Shown: positions 15,946 to 24,352 of the stretch, one piece after another
Layout of the letters: each line of letters begins with the position of its first letter
Numbering within the stretch: position 1 is the stretch's first letter
Source: Nonomuraea glycinis
GTDB lineage: Bacteria > Actinomycetota > Actinomycetes > Streptosporangiales > Streptosporangiaceae
Reading direction: 5' to 3'
NCBI RefSeq assembly: GCF_014646515.1
Contig: NZ_BMNK01000002.1
Coordinates: 62,001-126,000, forward strand
Length of the DNA stretch: 64,000 nucleotides
The notes under the pieces: generated by a model
Databases searched by the model: none
The model's input: the letters and a program-made list of their open reading frames with translations, nothing else
What the model was told of the DNA's origin: nothing
Translations under genes and position numbers: made by a program

Positions 15946-16194
15946 ATGAGCGTGGCCTATGAGGAGTACGAAGATCTTCATCGCCTGGTCGACCGGCTCA
16001 CTCCGGACCAGGCACGAGCGGTCCGTGCGGTGGTCCTGCAGCTTGTTCCGAGCCAAGCGCCCGCAGAGGTTCCCTCATCCGAAGACGGCCGCGTTCGGCG
16101 CTTCCCCTTCGCTAAGACGATGCACGCCGAACACGACCTTGCCGCCCGTTCAGAAGACATCATCCGCAACGAGCTCGGCGGATACACCAGGTGA
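15946..16194 (+). CDS. VapB-type antitoxin
   Basis: The 82-residue protein precedes and overlaps a PIN-domain toxin gene. The N-terminal part (EEYEDLHRLVDRLTPDQARAVRAVVLQLV) is predicted helical. The C-terminal part (RRFPFAKTMHAEHDLAARSEDIIRNELGG) has the charged, toxin-wrapping character of small antitoxins; R-F-x-F-A near its start is common in this actinomycete subtype. TAGACT at 15933-15938 lies 7 nt before ATG, indicating a leaderless transcript. It should neutralise VapC and autoregulate. Confidence 0.75.
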   Translation: MSVAYEEYEDLHRLVDRLTPDQARAVRAVVLQLVPSQAPAEVPSSEDGRVRRFPFAKTMHAEHDLAARSEDIIRNELGGYTR

Positions 16195-16601
16195 TCATCT
16201 GCGACACGGGTCCCCTCGTGGCGCTGTTCAACGAAGCTGATGACGACCATGAACGCTGCCTCGCCTTCCTCGAACGCCACCCCGGCCCACTTGTCATCCC
16301 CGCCCCTGTCCTCACAGAAGTCTGCTGGCTTGTCGAATCCCGCGTCGGCGCTGAAGTCGAGGCTCAGTTCCTCCAGTCGATCGTTGACGGCGTTCTCACC
16401 CTCGAAGCTGTGACCACCCAGGACCTCAGCCGGATGGCCGACCTCATCCGGACCTATGCCGACTTTCCGCTCGGTGCCGCCGACGCCTCCGTAGTTGCCG
16501 TAGCTGAGCGCCTCAAGGTCCACGAGATCGCCACTCTGGACCGTCGACACTTCCACGTCGTCAAACCGCAGCACGTCAACGCCTTCACCTTGCTGCCATA
16601 A
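16191..16601 (+). CDS. vapC: VapC-type PIN-domain ribonuclease toxin
   Basis: The 136-residue PIN protein carries the acidic residues expected for Mg2+-dependent RNA cleavage: D5 in IICDTGPLVALFN, the glutamate in VLTEVCWLVES, and the aspartate in LGAADASVVAVAERL, followed by ATLDRRHFHVVKP, which holds the last conserved acid. GTG 16191 overlaps the antitoxin stop (GTGA), the usual coupling. The target RNA is unknown; VapC enzymes typically cut tRNAs or rRNA. Confidence 0.9.
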   Translation: MIICDTGPLVALFNEADDDHERCLAFLERHPGPLVIPAPVLTEVCWLVESRVGAEVEAQFLQSIVDGVLTLEAVTTQDLSRMADLIRTYADFPLGAADASVVAVAERLKVHEIATLDRRHFHVVKPQHVNAFTLLP

Positions 16602-16780
16602 CGTGGTGGTCCCGACCGACAAGACGGAAGGGTCTTCTATCTGCTGCGGGCAGCCGAACCACCATGAAATGACGGCTACGGGATCGCGGGTTTGACGGCA
16701 CCTCGATGCCCAGCAGCACAAGAACGCCGGCGACATCGAGAAGAAACGCGAAGCGTATCAATGCCTGTCGGTCGGCGTGC

Positions 16781-17962
16781 TCACGGCGGCTCGAACCAGT
16801 CGGCCGTCTCCTCGCCCCAACGCCATGATTTTTCCATGAAAGGCGTCGCGGAGAGGTCCGCCGCGGTGCGGGAATTGGCGGTCCGAATCGCCTTTTCGTG
16901 GTCGGCGAGAACGCCGTCGCGCGAAAGCTCCAGCATCCAGAGCGGCCTCAGCTCGGCGCCGCGCAGCGCTTTCGCGTCGGTGGATTCGATGCCGGTGTGC
17001 ACCATCCGGGCGCCGGCCTCCACGGCCCGCCGTAGCGGCAGGTAAATGACGAGATTGAAGTATTCGGCGACGCCGCGCAGCCGTGGGTAATCGAATCCCG
17101 CTGAGCGTACATAAAGCGTTCCGCCGTATATGTGATAAAGGACGTACCCAACCGGCGGTTCCCCCGGCGGGACGCACAGGGCGACCCTGGCCTCCTCGCC
17201 CATGTGCTTGGCCTGGGCGGTGAGCAGTCGCTCGTAGAACCCGGCGGGATGGGCATGGCCGTACTTCGCCTCGGTGGCCGCGAGCAGGTCGGCGGCCACG
17301 CCGGTCCACTCGCGCAGCGACCCCTCGATGATCTCGTAGCCGGCCTCGGCGAACCGCTTGACCTCGCTCCTGACCGTGTACCGGCGGCCCTTACTCAGTG
17401 AGCCCAGCCACTCGTCCCAGCCGCCCGCCGGAACCCGCAGCCAGGCGTCGGCCTGCAGCAGCACCGGCAGGGCCCGCACGCCGGCCTGGCGCAGCACCGC
17501 CACGTCCGGCGTGCCGAGGAACATCGCCATCGCGGGCAGCCCCGCCTCGTCGAACGCGGCGCGCAGCCGCTCGGCGGCCTCGCGCCGGTCGGCCCCCGGT
17601 GTGGTCAGCAGGTGCGTCTGGTAGCCGTGGCCGGGGCCGGCCAGCAGCCCGAAGGGCGGCGGCGCGGGCAGGCCGCGCGCGGTGAGGATCGCCGTCCAGT
17701 CGTAGAACGGGTTCTCCACCCCGCCCGCCAGCGCGACGGGAAGGGCCGCCAGGCCGCCGTCGGAGAGCTCCGCGGTGACCGCTCCCGACGGCATGGACGA
17801 CATTTCCGCGCAGAACGCGAGCCAGCGGCGTGATGAATAGAGGAAATCGGCGGTCATCGCATTCCAGCGCGCCGCGGTCAGGCCACTCAGAGGTTCGACG
17901 AATGGCAACACCGAAATGGCCCCCGTTCCCCGGGTTCGCCGTGAATTCCATGAGCCGGACAT
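16781..17962 (-). CDS. GNAT/FemAB-like acyltransferase (BioF2-type)
   Basis: The protein of up to 393 residues has the double-GNAT layout of FemAB/BioF2-like enzymes. An N-terminal half contains NPFYDWTAIL, and a C-terminal half has LSKGRRYTVRSEVKRFAEAGY and VGYVLYHIYGGTLYVRSAGFDYPRLRGVAEYFNLVIYLPLRRAVEAGARMVHTG in the acyl-CoA or aminoacyl-tRNA binding region. Such proteins attach amino acids or acyl groups to peptidoglycan precursors or specialised metabolites. The start is uncertain (ATG 17962, or a GTG near 17912). The 3' third has lower GC than its neighbours. The gene is isolated on the minus strand, which may indicate recent acquisition. Confidence 0.7.
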   Translation of the reverse strand: MSGSWNSRRTRGTGAISVLPFVEPLSGLTAARWNAMTADFLYSSRRWLAFCAEMSSMPSGAVTAELSDGGLAALPVALAGGVENPFYDWTAILTARGLPAPPPFGLLAGPGHGYQTHLLTTPGADRREAAERLRAAFDEAGLPAMAMFLGTPDVAVLRQAGVRALPVLLQADAWLRVPAGGWDEWLGSLSKGRRYTVRSEVKRFAEAGYEIIEGSLREWTGVAADLLAATEAKYGHAHPAGFYERLLTAQAKHMGEEARVALCVPPGEPPVGYVLYHIYGGTLYVRSAGFDYPRLRGVAEYFNLVIYLPLRRAVEAGARMVHTGIESTDAKALRGAELRPLWMLELSRDGVLADHEKAIRTANSRTAADLSATPFMEKSWRWGEETADWFEPP

Positions 17963-18226
17963 CGCGAGATTCGCACGCGGGAAGATCGCTGTCAATGGCG
18001 TCTTTCCGATCACCGAGAAACTCCGACAACCGGGCTGAAAGCGCTGTCGTGAACGTGGGCGCGTCGCGGCCGGCCGGTGCGCCGGGTGCCCGTCCATCCA
18101 TCAGAAAACGTCATTCAGCCCCGTACCGTGGCCGGCCCCCACCCGGTGCCCACGCCGGCATCACGCCCGACACTGGGTACGGTCAACTGAGGTACGGGTC
18201 CCCAAGGCGGCTGAGAGGATCACGGC

Positions 18227-19072
18227 ATGGCGGACAAGGACGGCGACGGCTGGGCCGAGTGTGCGCAAGGGCACCGGCACTGGGGAGTGCACGGCGCGTC
18301 CGGATTGCTCGCCGTACACCATGATGACCTCGGCACCCCGTACGTCCTGATGCAGAAGCGCGCCCTGTGGAGCCACCATGGCGGCACCTGGGGTCTGCCC
18401 GGCGGCGCCCGTGACAGCCATGAGGACGCCGTGGCGAGCGCTCTGCGCGAGGCCCGCGAGGAGGCCGCGCTCGGCGCCGAGCACCTTCGGGTCCAGGGCG
18501 TCTACCGTGACGATCACGGCGGGTGGGCGTTCGAGACGGTGATCGCCGAGTCGGCGGGGCTGCTGGCGGCCGTGTGCGCCAACAGCGAGAGCGACGAGCT
18601 GTGCTGGCTGCCGCTGCCCGAGGTCACCGACCGGGTGCTGCATCCGGGCTTCGCCGCGACGTGGGACCAGGTCCAGCTCGCGATCAACCCCGAGACCGTG
18701 GTGCTGGACGTCGCGAACATCGTCGGCGCCCAGGCCGAGAAGGGCTGGTGGAACGACCGCCAGGGCGCGGCGACCCGGCTGCTGCGATCGGTCGCGGGCA
18801 TGAACCTCACCCATCCGACCCTGGCGCAGTGGTATCCGCGCCTGGTGGCCGTGGTCGAGGGCGCCGCGAAGGGCGTGCCGGACATTCCAGGCATTCAGGT
18901 GGTGGCGGCCACGGGCAGCGGCGATGACGCGATCGTGGGGGTGGTGAAACGGGCCAGACCGTGGGAGCGGACGCTCGTCGTCACGGCCGACCGGGGGCTG
19001 AAGGAGCGGGTGAGCGCGCTCGGCGCCGAGACCACCGGCCCGAAGTGGCTGCTGTCACAGCTACGCGGGTAA
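18227..19072 (+). CDS. Nudix hydrolase fused to a C-terminal NYN/PIN-like domain
   Basis: The 281-residue protein has a Nudix domain at residues about 20-145, with the box at 60-82 (GARDSHEDAVASALREAREEAA). The motif keeps R-E and E-E but has Ala in place of the final Gly. Residues 157-281 look like a NYN/PIN-fold RNase-type domain: VVLDVANIVG holds the first acid, then GWWNDR, and VVTADRGLKERV near the end holds the last. The fusion suggests combined clearing of a nucleotide derivative and an RNA. GAGAGGA precedes ATG 18227. The 3' end overlaps the convergent STAS gene by 12 bp. Confidence 0.82.
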   Translation: MADKDGDGWAECAQGHRHWGVHGASGLLAVHHDDLGTPYVLMQKRALWSHHGGTWGLPGGARDSHEDAVASALREAREEAALGAEHLRVQGVYRDDHGGWAFETVIAESAGLLAAVCANSESDELCWLPLPEVTDRVLHPGFAATWDQVQLAINPETVVLDVANIVGAQAEKGWWNDRQGAATRLLRSVAGMNLTHPTLAQWYPRLVAVVEGAAKGVPDIPGIQVVAATGSGDDAIVGVVKRARPWERTLVVTADRGLKERVSALGAETTGPKWLLSQLRG

Positions 19073-19381
19073 CACCTCGTCGAAGACAGCTTTGAGCCCC
19101 GTCACGTCGAGCACGCGCCGCAGGACCCCGTGCACGCCGGTGAGCGTGAGGGACCCGCCGCGCTCGGCGACGCCCCGCTGCAACTCGACGAGCGCCCACA
19201 GCCCGCTGGAGTCGCAGAAGGTCAACCGGCTCGCGTCGATCACGACGTCGAGCCGGCCCTCGGCCGACAATCCGCCCAGGCGCTCCTTGAACGCGGGAGC
19301 GGCGACCTTGTCCAGCTCACCGTCCAAGCGCACGGTGACGGTTTCCTCCACTCGTAGAACCTCGAAGCTAAGATCCGTCAC
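19061..19381 (-). CDS. STAS-domain anti-anti-sigma factor
   Basis: The 106-residue protein is a single STAS domain: VTVRLDGELDKVAAPAF, LDVVIDASRLTFCDSSGLWALVELQRG (the phosphorylatable serine lies in DSSG), then GVLRRVLDVTGLKAVF. Such proteins free a sigma factor by binding an anti-sigma kinase when unphosphorylated. GTG 19381 has TACGTT at 19388-19393, 6 nt upstream, so the message is probably leaderless. The gene is next to tRNA-Ser and a few hundred bp from an ECF sigma gene, but STAS proteins act on SigB/F-type factors, so the two need not be linked. Confidence 0.88.
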   Translation of the reverse strand: MTDLSFEVLRVEETVTVRLDGELDKVAAPAFKERLGGLSAEGRLDVVIDASRLTFCDSSGLWALVELQRGVAERGGSLTLTGVHGVLRRVLDVTGLKAVFDEVLPA

Positions 19382-19434
19382 CACTCGAACGTACACCGCT
19401 GCCACCACAGCCGCTATCGTTGTGTGCGCGCACT

Positions 19435-19524
19435 GGAGGGTTCGCATAGTGGACGAGTGCAGCCGCCTTGAAAGCGGCCAGGTCAGCGATGGCCTCGTGG
19501 GTTCGAATCCCACACCCTCCGCCA
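19435..19524 (+). tRNA. tRNA-Ser (anticodon UGA)
   Basis: The 90-nt gene has a 7-bp acceptor stem (GGAGGGT/ACCCTCC), an anticodon arm GCCGC-CTTGAAA-GCGGC with TGA, a long type-II variable arm, a T-arm GTGGG-TTCGAAT-CCCAC, discriminator G and an encoded CCA (19522-19524). It reads UCA and wobble codons. It lies within the same window as serS. Confidence 0.95.
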
Positions 19525-19548
19525 CGTTCCAGCCCGCTCGGCGGTGAC

Positions 19549-20427
19549 TCACTCCGGATCCGGCAGGTCCATCAACGCGAGCCTGGCCGGGTCGGTCACG
19601 ACCGCGATGTCGGCGATCCGGCCGTCGACGACGGTGAACGCCATGACCGAGAGCGGGACGCCGCTGTCCAGCCAGGATACGAACCCGGGCAGGCCGTTGA
19701 CGAGCACCGCTCGCCCGCGCACGGCCGTGGCCGCGCCCAGCCGCGCGCCGGAGGCGACCTTGGTGGCCCCGAGAACGACGACCACACCCTGGGGAGTGTC
19801 GACGGTCAGCCTCACCTCGGGGTCGAGCACGCGCAGCAACCCCGCGAAGTCGCCATGCCGAGCCGCCGCCAGGAAGGCCTGGACCACCTCTCGCTGCTCT
19901 CCTGCGGCGACTGTCGGCCGCTCGGTCGCCCGCACCTTCCTGCGGGCGCGGCTGGCGAGCATCTTGGTGGCGTCGGCGGACTTGCCGAGGATCTGGCCGA
20001 TCTCGGCGAACGGCACCGCGAACAGGTCGTGCAGCACGAACGCCAGCCGCTCGCTCGGCCCGAGCGATTCGAGGACGACGAGGAGCGCGAGCCCCACCGA
20101 GTCGGCGAGCACCGCGTCGTCCTCCGGCGCCGGGCCGTCGTCGACCGTCACGACAAGCTCGGGCGGCCGGTCGCCGTAGGACGCCTCGGCGTGGGCCTGG
20201 CGCGAGCGCAGGACGTCGAGGCTGATCCGGCCGACCACCGTGGTCAGCCAGCCGGCGAAGTTGTGGATGGTTCCCGGGTCCTGGCGGGAGAGCCGCAGCC
20301 AGGCCTCCTGGACCACGTCCTCGGCATCGGCGTGTGAGCCGAGCATGCGATAGGCGACCGCGCGCAGCCTGTCGCGCTGGGCCTCGAACGTCTCGGCCAC
20401 CGGGTCCGTCGGACTGGTTTCGGACAT
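19549..20427 (-). CDS. ECF41-type RNA polymerase sigma factor with SnoaL-like C-terminal domain
   Basis: The 292-residue protein has sigma region 2 (RLRAVAYRMLGSHADAEDVVQEAWLRL) and region 4 (LGPSERLAFVLHDLFAVPFAEIGQILGKSADATKMLASRARRKVR). A SnoaL/NTF2-like extension at about residues 185-290 (VVQAFLAAARHGDFAGLLRVLDPEVRL) follows. That extension and the divergent AhpD-like gene define the ECF41 group, in which the C-terminal domain modulates activity in place of a classic anti-sigma. GAAGG precedes ATG 20427. The likely target is the neighbouring gene, although I could not find the published ECF41 promoter motif between them. Confidence 0.92.
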   Translation of the reverse strand: MSETSPTDPVAETFEAQRDRLRAVAYRMLGSHADAEDVVQEAWLRLSRQDPGTIHNFAGWLTTVVGRISLDVLRSRQAHAEASYGDRPPELVVTVDDGPAPEDDAVLADSVGLALLVVLESLGPSERLAFVLHDLFAVPFAEIGQILGKSADATKMLASRARRKVRATERPTVAAGEQREVVQAFLAAARHGDFAGLLRVLDPEVRLTVDTPQGVVVVLGATKVASGARLGAATAVRGRAVLVNGLPGFVSWLDSGVPLSVMAFTVVDGRIADIAVVTDPARLALMDLPDPE

Positions 20428-20451
20428 GTTGTTACCTTCCTCGGCGCTGCT

Positions 20452-20470
20452 CCGTCATGGGTGATGACGG
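20452..20470. promoter_or_regulatory. Perfect 7-bp inverted repeat between sigma and AhpD-like genes
   Basis: CCGTCAT-GGGTG-ATGACGG lies centrally in the 83-bp divergent intergenic region. Each arm contains CGTC, which is the -10 core reported for ECF41 sigma factors, so the element may be a promoter pair or a binding site for another regulator. Confidence 0.45.
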
Positions 20471-20510
20471 GCCCGGACGGGCTCGGGTAACCGATGAAGG
20501 AGCAGGATCG

Positions 20511-20960
20511 ATGGAAGCACGCATGAAGAGCCCCGCGAACGCCGACGTGATGACGGCGATCCAGGGCCTCTACAAGGCGATGTACGCCGGGGGCGTCGAC
20601 CCGCGCGTACTCGGGCTGGTCCACCTGCGAGCCAGCCAGATCAACGGCTGCGGCCCGTGCGTGTTCGCCGGGATCGACTCGGCCAAGAAGCAGGGAGAGA
20701 CCGACGAGCGGCTGCACAACGTGGTCACGTGGCGCCACACGCCCTTCTTCACCGAGGCGGAGCGGGCGGCGCTCGCGCTGACCGAGGCCGCCACCCGGAT
20801 CCAGGACGGCGCGCCGGGCGTGACCGACGAGGTCTGGGACGCCGCCGCCGCTCACTTCGACGAGAAGCAGCTCTCCGCGATCATTCTGGACATCGCGCTG
20901 ACCAACTTCTTCAACCGGATCAACCACACGATTCAGGAGCAGGCCGGCAAGACCTGGTGA
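20511..20960 (+). CDS. Carboxymuconolactone decarboxylase/AhpD-like protein
   Basis: The 149-residue protein is an AhpD-fold member with the redox pair C47 and C50 in SQINGCGPCV, followed by HNVVTWRHTPFFTEAERAALALTEAATR, the standard helices. AhpD-like proteins act as alkylhydroperoxidase or disulfide relay enzymes. This type is the hallmark partner of ECF41 sigma factors, transcribed divergently and often their only target. ATG 20511 has AAGGAG 8 nt upstream; ATG 20523 is an alternative. Confidence 0.9.
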   Translation: MEARMKSPANADVMTAIQGLYKAMYAGGVDPRVLGLVHLRASQINGCGPCVFAGIDSAKKQGETDERLHNVVTWRHTPFFTEAERAALALTEAATRIQDGAPGVTDEVWDAAAAHFDEKQLSAIILDIALTNFFNRINHTIQEQAGKTW

Positions 20961-21039
20961 GCCGGCCCCGTCCTGTGCCGGGCGCCCGTGCGGACGACGG
21001 CCCGCCCACTCCTGAGCGTCCGTGCGGACGGCGGCCCGC

Positions 21040-23277
21040 TCACTCCTGGGTGCCCGCGAACCCGTCGCCGACGTAGGCCGCGAGCTGGAGATACGCCTCC
21101 CTGGTGGTCTCCTGCAGCCGGTCCAGGTCGATCTCCGCGCCCTCTTCCAGGTGCGGGTCGTACGGCACGCGGATCACCGCACGGCACCGGGCGGCGAAGT
21201 GCGCCTCCAGCTTCTTGATGTCCACGGCCGACTTCGACCGGGGCCTGACGCTGCACAGCACCACGGTCGCGTCACGTACGAGATGGCCGTAGTGGTGGGC
21301 CTCCAGCCAGTCGAGCGTCGCCGAGGCGGCTCTGGCGCCGTCCACCGACGGCGAGCTGACCAGCACGATCTGGTCGGCCATGCCGAGTACGCCGCCCATG
21401 GCCGAGTGCAGCAGGCCGGTGCCGCAGTCGGTGATGCAGATGGAGTAGAAGTTCTCCAGCACCTGGGACACGGCCTGGTAGTCGGCGCCGCTGAACGCCT
21501 CGGACACCGACGGGTCGCGGTCGGAGGCCAGCACCTCCAGCCGTGACGGGGCCTGCGAGGTGAACGCCCTGATGTCGACGTACCTCTTGACCTGCTGATG
21601 CTCGTTGAGCAGATCGCGTACGGTGGCCGAGGTCTCCAGCACCAGTTTGTCCGACAGCGTGCCCCGGTCGGGGTTGGCGTCGATCGCGATGACGCGATCG
21701 CCGCGCATGTGCGCGAGCGTCGCGCCGAGGCCGACCGTGGTCGTGGTCTTGCCGACCCCGCCCTTGAGACTGAGTACGGCCACCCGGTGGTGACCGGCGG
21801 CCACCGGGGTGCGGGCCCTGGTCATCAGCTCGCGGCGGCGCCTGACCTCGGGCGGCTCACCCGGCTTGATCCAGCCGCCCGACGCCTTGAAGACCAGCCT
21901 GCGCCAGCCCTTGGACGGGGCGTTGCGGCGGCCGCGCAGCAGCGTCTCGGGGTCGAGGCTGTCGGCGCTTGGCCTGCCGGTGACCGGCGGGCGGGGCGGG
22001 GCGTTGAAGACGGGGATGGGTGCCGGGCGGTGCCGCGGCTCGGCCGAGCGCTGGAACTCCGGCGCCTGGCGGTGGCGTGGCTCGGCGGCCGGACGCTGCG
22101 GCTCGTCGAAGGCCGGTGGAAGCTGCCCGAAGGCGTGCTGCGGCTCGTCAAGCGGACGTGCGGGCTGGTCGTAAGCCCGCTGGGCGCCGCCGAACGGGGG
22201 CGCGGGCTCGTCGTCGAAGGCGCGCTCGTCCGAAGACTCCCGAACCGGGCGCTCAGGCTCCTCGAAAGCCGGTTTGGCCGGCCCATCGGCAGAACGCCGC
22301 GGCTCATCGAAGAGACGCCTCGTCCCGTCGGCGGGACGCTTCGGCTCATCGAAGGCACCCTGAGGCGCTTCGGCGGGACGCTTCGGCTCGTCGAAGGCCC
22401 GCTGCGGCATTTCGGGGAGGCGCTGAGGCTCGTCGAAGGCGCGCGGGGAGGTCTCGGCAGGGCGCTGCTCCCCGAACGGGCGGCGCGGCTCGTCGAAGTG
22501 CCGCCGGGGCTCCTCGAAGATGTGCCGCGGCTCGTCCAGAGATCGCTTCGGGGTCTCGGCGGGCGGCGGCGTCTCGGCGACCGGCTCAGGCCTGAGTGCA
22601 GCGGGCCGTCCGATGACCTGCTGCGGCCCGGTGTCCTGCTCGGCCTGATCCTCCTGCGCCTCCTCCGGTACGGACGCCGCCGACGACCGTGCCCACTCGG
22701 GCGGCAGCGGCCACGGGAGGTTCTCCTCCGTCTGGTCCTCGGGTGGCTTCACCTTGCCGGGCAGCGGCAGCATCGAGTAGGTGTCGGTGTCGTCGGGGCG
22801 GGGCAGCGGCCGGAGCGGCGCCCCGAACGTGTCGTCGGCCGCCTTGCCCAGGCTGGCCGGCGGGGAGGCGGGCTCGTCCTTGACGGCAGGCTCGTCCGGC
22901 GGCGCGGGCTTGTCCAGGAAGCTCGGCTTGGCGCTGTCCTGGAAGCCCGGCTTGGCGGGGGTGTCCAGGAAGCTCGGCTTGGCGCTGAAAGCGGGCTCGT
23001 CCTCGTCCGCCCACTCACCGGCCTCGCTCTTCGCCTCGGGCGCCTGCTCGGCCGGCGCCGCGCCGTACACGGAGTCGACCGCGGCGCGGAACAGCGGCGG
23101 GGGCGGTGTGTCGTGCTGCGGAACCGACGCCCACGGGTCCTGAGGGTATGGCGAGGCGACGGAGTCGTCGGGCGCGGCCGAGGAACTGACCTTGACCGGG
23201 ACCTCTTCCGTCTCCTTGATCGCGTCAAGCCAAGCCAGCTGTTCCTCTAGCGATTCTTCTCGATCGTGCCTTGCCAC
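21040..23277 (-). CDS. MinD/ParA-family ATPase with long Pro-rich FDEP repeat tail
   Basis: The 745-residue protein has a C-terminal deviant-Walker ATPase of about 245 residues: Walker A SLKGGVGKTTTTVGLGATLA (about residue 500), then VIAIDANPDRGTLSDKL and SICITDCGTGLLHSAMGG. The N-terminal 480 residues are disordered-looking, acidic and Pro-rich. Residues about 220-420 repeat FDEPxRP/FDEPKRPAE a dozen times. The layout resembles actinobacterial EspI/SCO-type MinD-like proteins, some of which act near ESX secretion, but no ESX gene is in view. The start is GTG 23277 with GAGGGGG upstream. Confidence 0.85.
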   Translation of the reverse strand: MARHDREESLEEQLAWLDAIKETEEVPVKVSSSAAPDDSVASPYPQDPWASVPQHDTPPPPLFRAAVDSVYGAAPAEQAPEAKSEAGEWADEDEPAFSAKPSFLDTPAKPGFQDSAKPSFLDKPAPPDEPAVKDEPASPPASLGKAADDTFGAPLRPLPRPDDTDTYSMLPLPGKVKPPEDQTEENLPWPLPPEWARSSAASVPEEAQEDQAEQDTGPQQVIGRPAALRPEPVAETPPPAETPKRSLDEPRHIFEEPRRHFDEPRRPFGEQRPAETSPRAFDEPQRLPEMPQRAFDEPKRPAEAPQGAFDEPKRPADGTRRLFDEPRRSADGPAKPAFEEPERPVRESSDERAFDDEPAPPFGGAQRAYDQPARPLDEPQHAFGQLPPAFDEPQRPAAEPRHRQAPEFQRSAEPRHRPAPIPVFNAPPRPPVTGRPSADSLDPETLLRGRRNAPSKGWRRLVFKASGGWIKPGEPPEVRRRRELMTRARTPVAAGHHRVAVLSLKGGVGKTTTTVGLGATLAHMRGDRVIAIDANPDRGTLSDKLVLETSATVRDLLNEHQQVKRYVDIRAFTSQAPSRLEVLASDRDPSVSEAFSGADYQAVSQVLENFYSICITDCGTGLLHSAMGGVLGMADQIVLVSSPSVDGARAASATLDWLEAHHYGHLVRDATVVLCSVRPRSKSAVDIKKLEAHFAARCRAVIRVPYDPHLEEGAEIDLDRLQETTREAYLQLAAYVGDGFAGTQE
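22080..22590 (-). repeat. FDEP-type tandem repeat region in the ATPase gene
   Basis: About a dozen degenerate units of roughly 36-45 bp encode F-D-E-P-x-R followed by a short spacer. Typical copies read RAFDEPKRPAEAPQG and RLFDEPRRSADG. The units are imperfect, which argues for old expansion and divergence with selection to keep the FDEP core, not recent slippage. Confidence 0.75.
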
Positions 23278-23390
23278 CGTGTTCCCCCTCGGGTGGGTCT
23301 AAAGGGGCAGCAAATACTTCGCAGGTTAACGTCAAGAGTTGAGAGTAGCCCTGCCAACCCACAACTTCCTTGCCCCGTTACCTTGGTCTC

Positions 23391-24347
23391 ATGCGAGCCA
23401 TCGAGATCACCCGCAGTGGCGGGCCCGAGGTGCTGGAGTGGCGCGAGGTGCCCGACCCTCGCCCGGAGCCGGGCGAAATCGTCATCGAGGTGGCGGCCTC
23501 CGCGGTCAACCGGGCGGACGTGCACCAACGTAACGGCCACTATGACCCACCTCCTGGCGCTTCGCCGTACCCCGGTCTGGAGGTCTCCGGGGTGGTGGCC
23601 GAGGTCGGCGCGGACGTCGAGCAGTTCCGGGTGGGCGAAGAGGTCTGCGCCCTGCTGGCGGGCGGCGGTTACGCTGAGCGCGTAGCCGTGCCCTGGCAGC
23701 AGGTGATGCCGGTGCCGCAGGGAGTGCGACTGGTGGAGGCCGCCGGGCTGCCAGAGGTGGCGTGCACGGTCTGGTCCAACGTGTTCATGACCGCCAGGCT
23801 GCGCAAGGGCGAGACGCTGCTCGTGCACGGCGGCGCCAGCGGGATCGGCACGTTCGCGGTGCAGCTCGCCAAGGCGCTCGGCTCACGGGTGGTGGCGACG
23901 GTCGGCTCGGCGGAGAAGGCCGAGCGCGTCCTGGCGCTCGGCGCGGACGAGACCGTCGACTATCACCAGGAGGACTTCTCGGAGAAGGTCCGGGCCGATG
24001 TGATCCTCGACATCATCGGCGCCAAATACCTCGCCCAGAACGTCAAGGCGCTGCGCCCCGGCGGGCGGCTGGTCGTCATCGGGCTGCAGGGCGGCCGCAA
24101 GGCGGAGCTCGACCTGGGCATGCTGCTCGCCAAACGCCTCTCGGTGTACGGCACCACGCTGCGGGCGCGGCCCGTCGACGACAAGGGCGCGATCGTGCGC
24201 AGCACCGTCGACAAAGTATGGCCGCTGGTCAGCGGGGGCGCGGTGCGTCCGGTGGTGTACGCCGAGGTGCCGATGGAGCGAGCGGCAGAGGCGCATCGAA
24301 TGCTCGATTCCGGAGAACACGTCGGGAAGATCCTGCTAGTACGGTGA
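23391..24347 (+). CDS. Zinc-independent quinone oxidoreductase (MDR family)
   Basis: The 318-residue protein is a medium-chain dehydrogenase/reductase of the NAD(P)H:quinone oxidoreductase type. It has MRAIEITRSGGPEVLEWREVPDP at the start, NRADVHQRNGHYDPPPGASPYPGLEVSGVV, and the nucleotide-binding LVHGGASGIGTFAVQLAKALGSRVVATVGS. It lacks the zinc-ligand cysteines. TACCTT at 23379-23384 lies 6 nt before ATG 23391, so translation is likely leaderless. The bpa gene follows by 5 bp. Confidence 0.9.
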   Translation: MRAIEITRSGGPEVLEWREVPDPRPEPGEIVIEVAASAVNRADVHQRNGHYDPPPGASPYPGLEVSGVVAEVGADVEQFRVGEEVCALLAGGGYAERVAVPWQQVMPVPQGVRLVEAAGLPEVACTVWSNVFMTARLRKGETLLVHGGASGIGTFAVQLAKALGSRVVATVGSAEKAERVLALGADETVDYHQEDFSEKVRADVILDIIGAKYLAQNVKALRPGGRLVVIGLQGGRKAELDLGMLLAKRLSVYGTTLRARPVDDKGAIVRSTVDKVWPLVSGGAVRPVVYAEVPMERAAEAHRMLDSGEHVGKILLVR

Positions 24348-24352
24348 GACGT

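Noticed and set aside
21040-23277. ESX/type VII secretion locus suggested by the EspI-like ATPase.
   Set aside because: No eccB-E, mycosin or WXG100 genes are present within the window.
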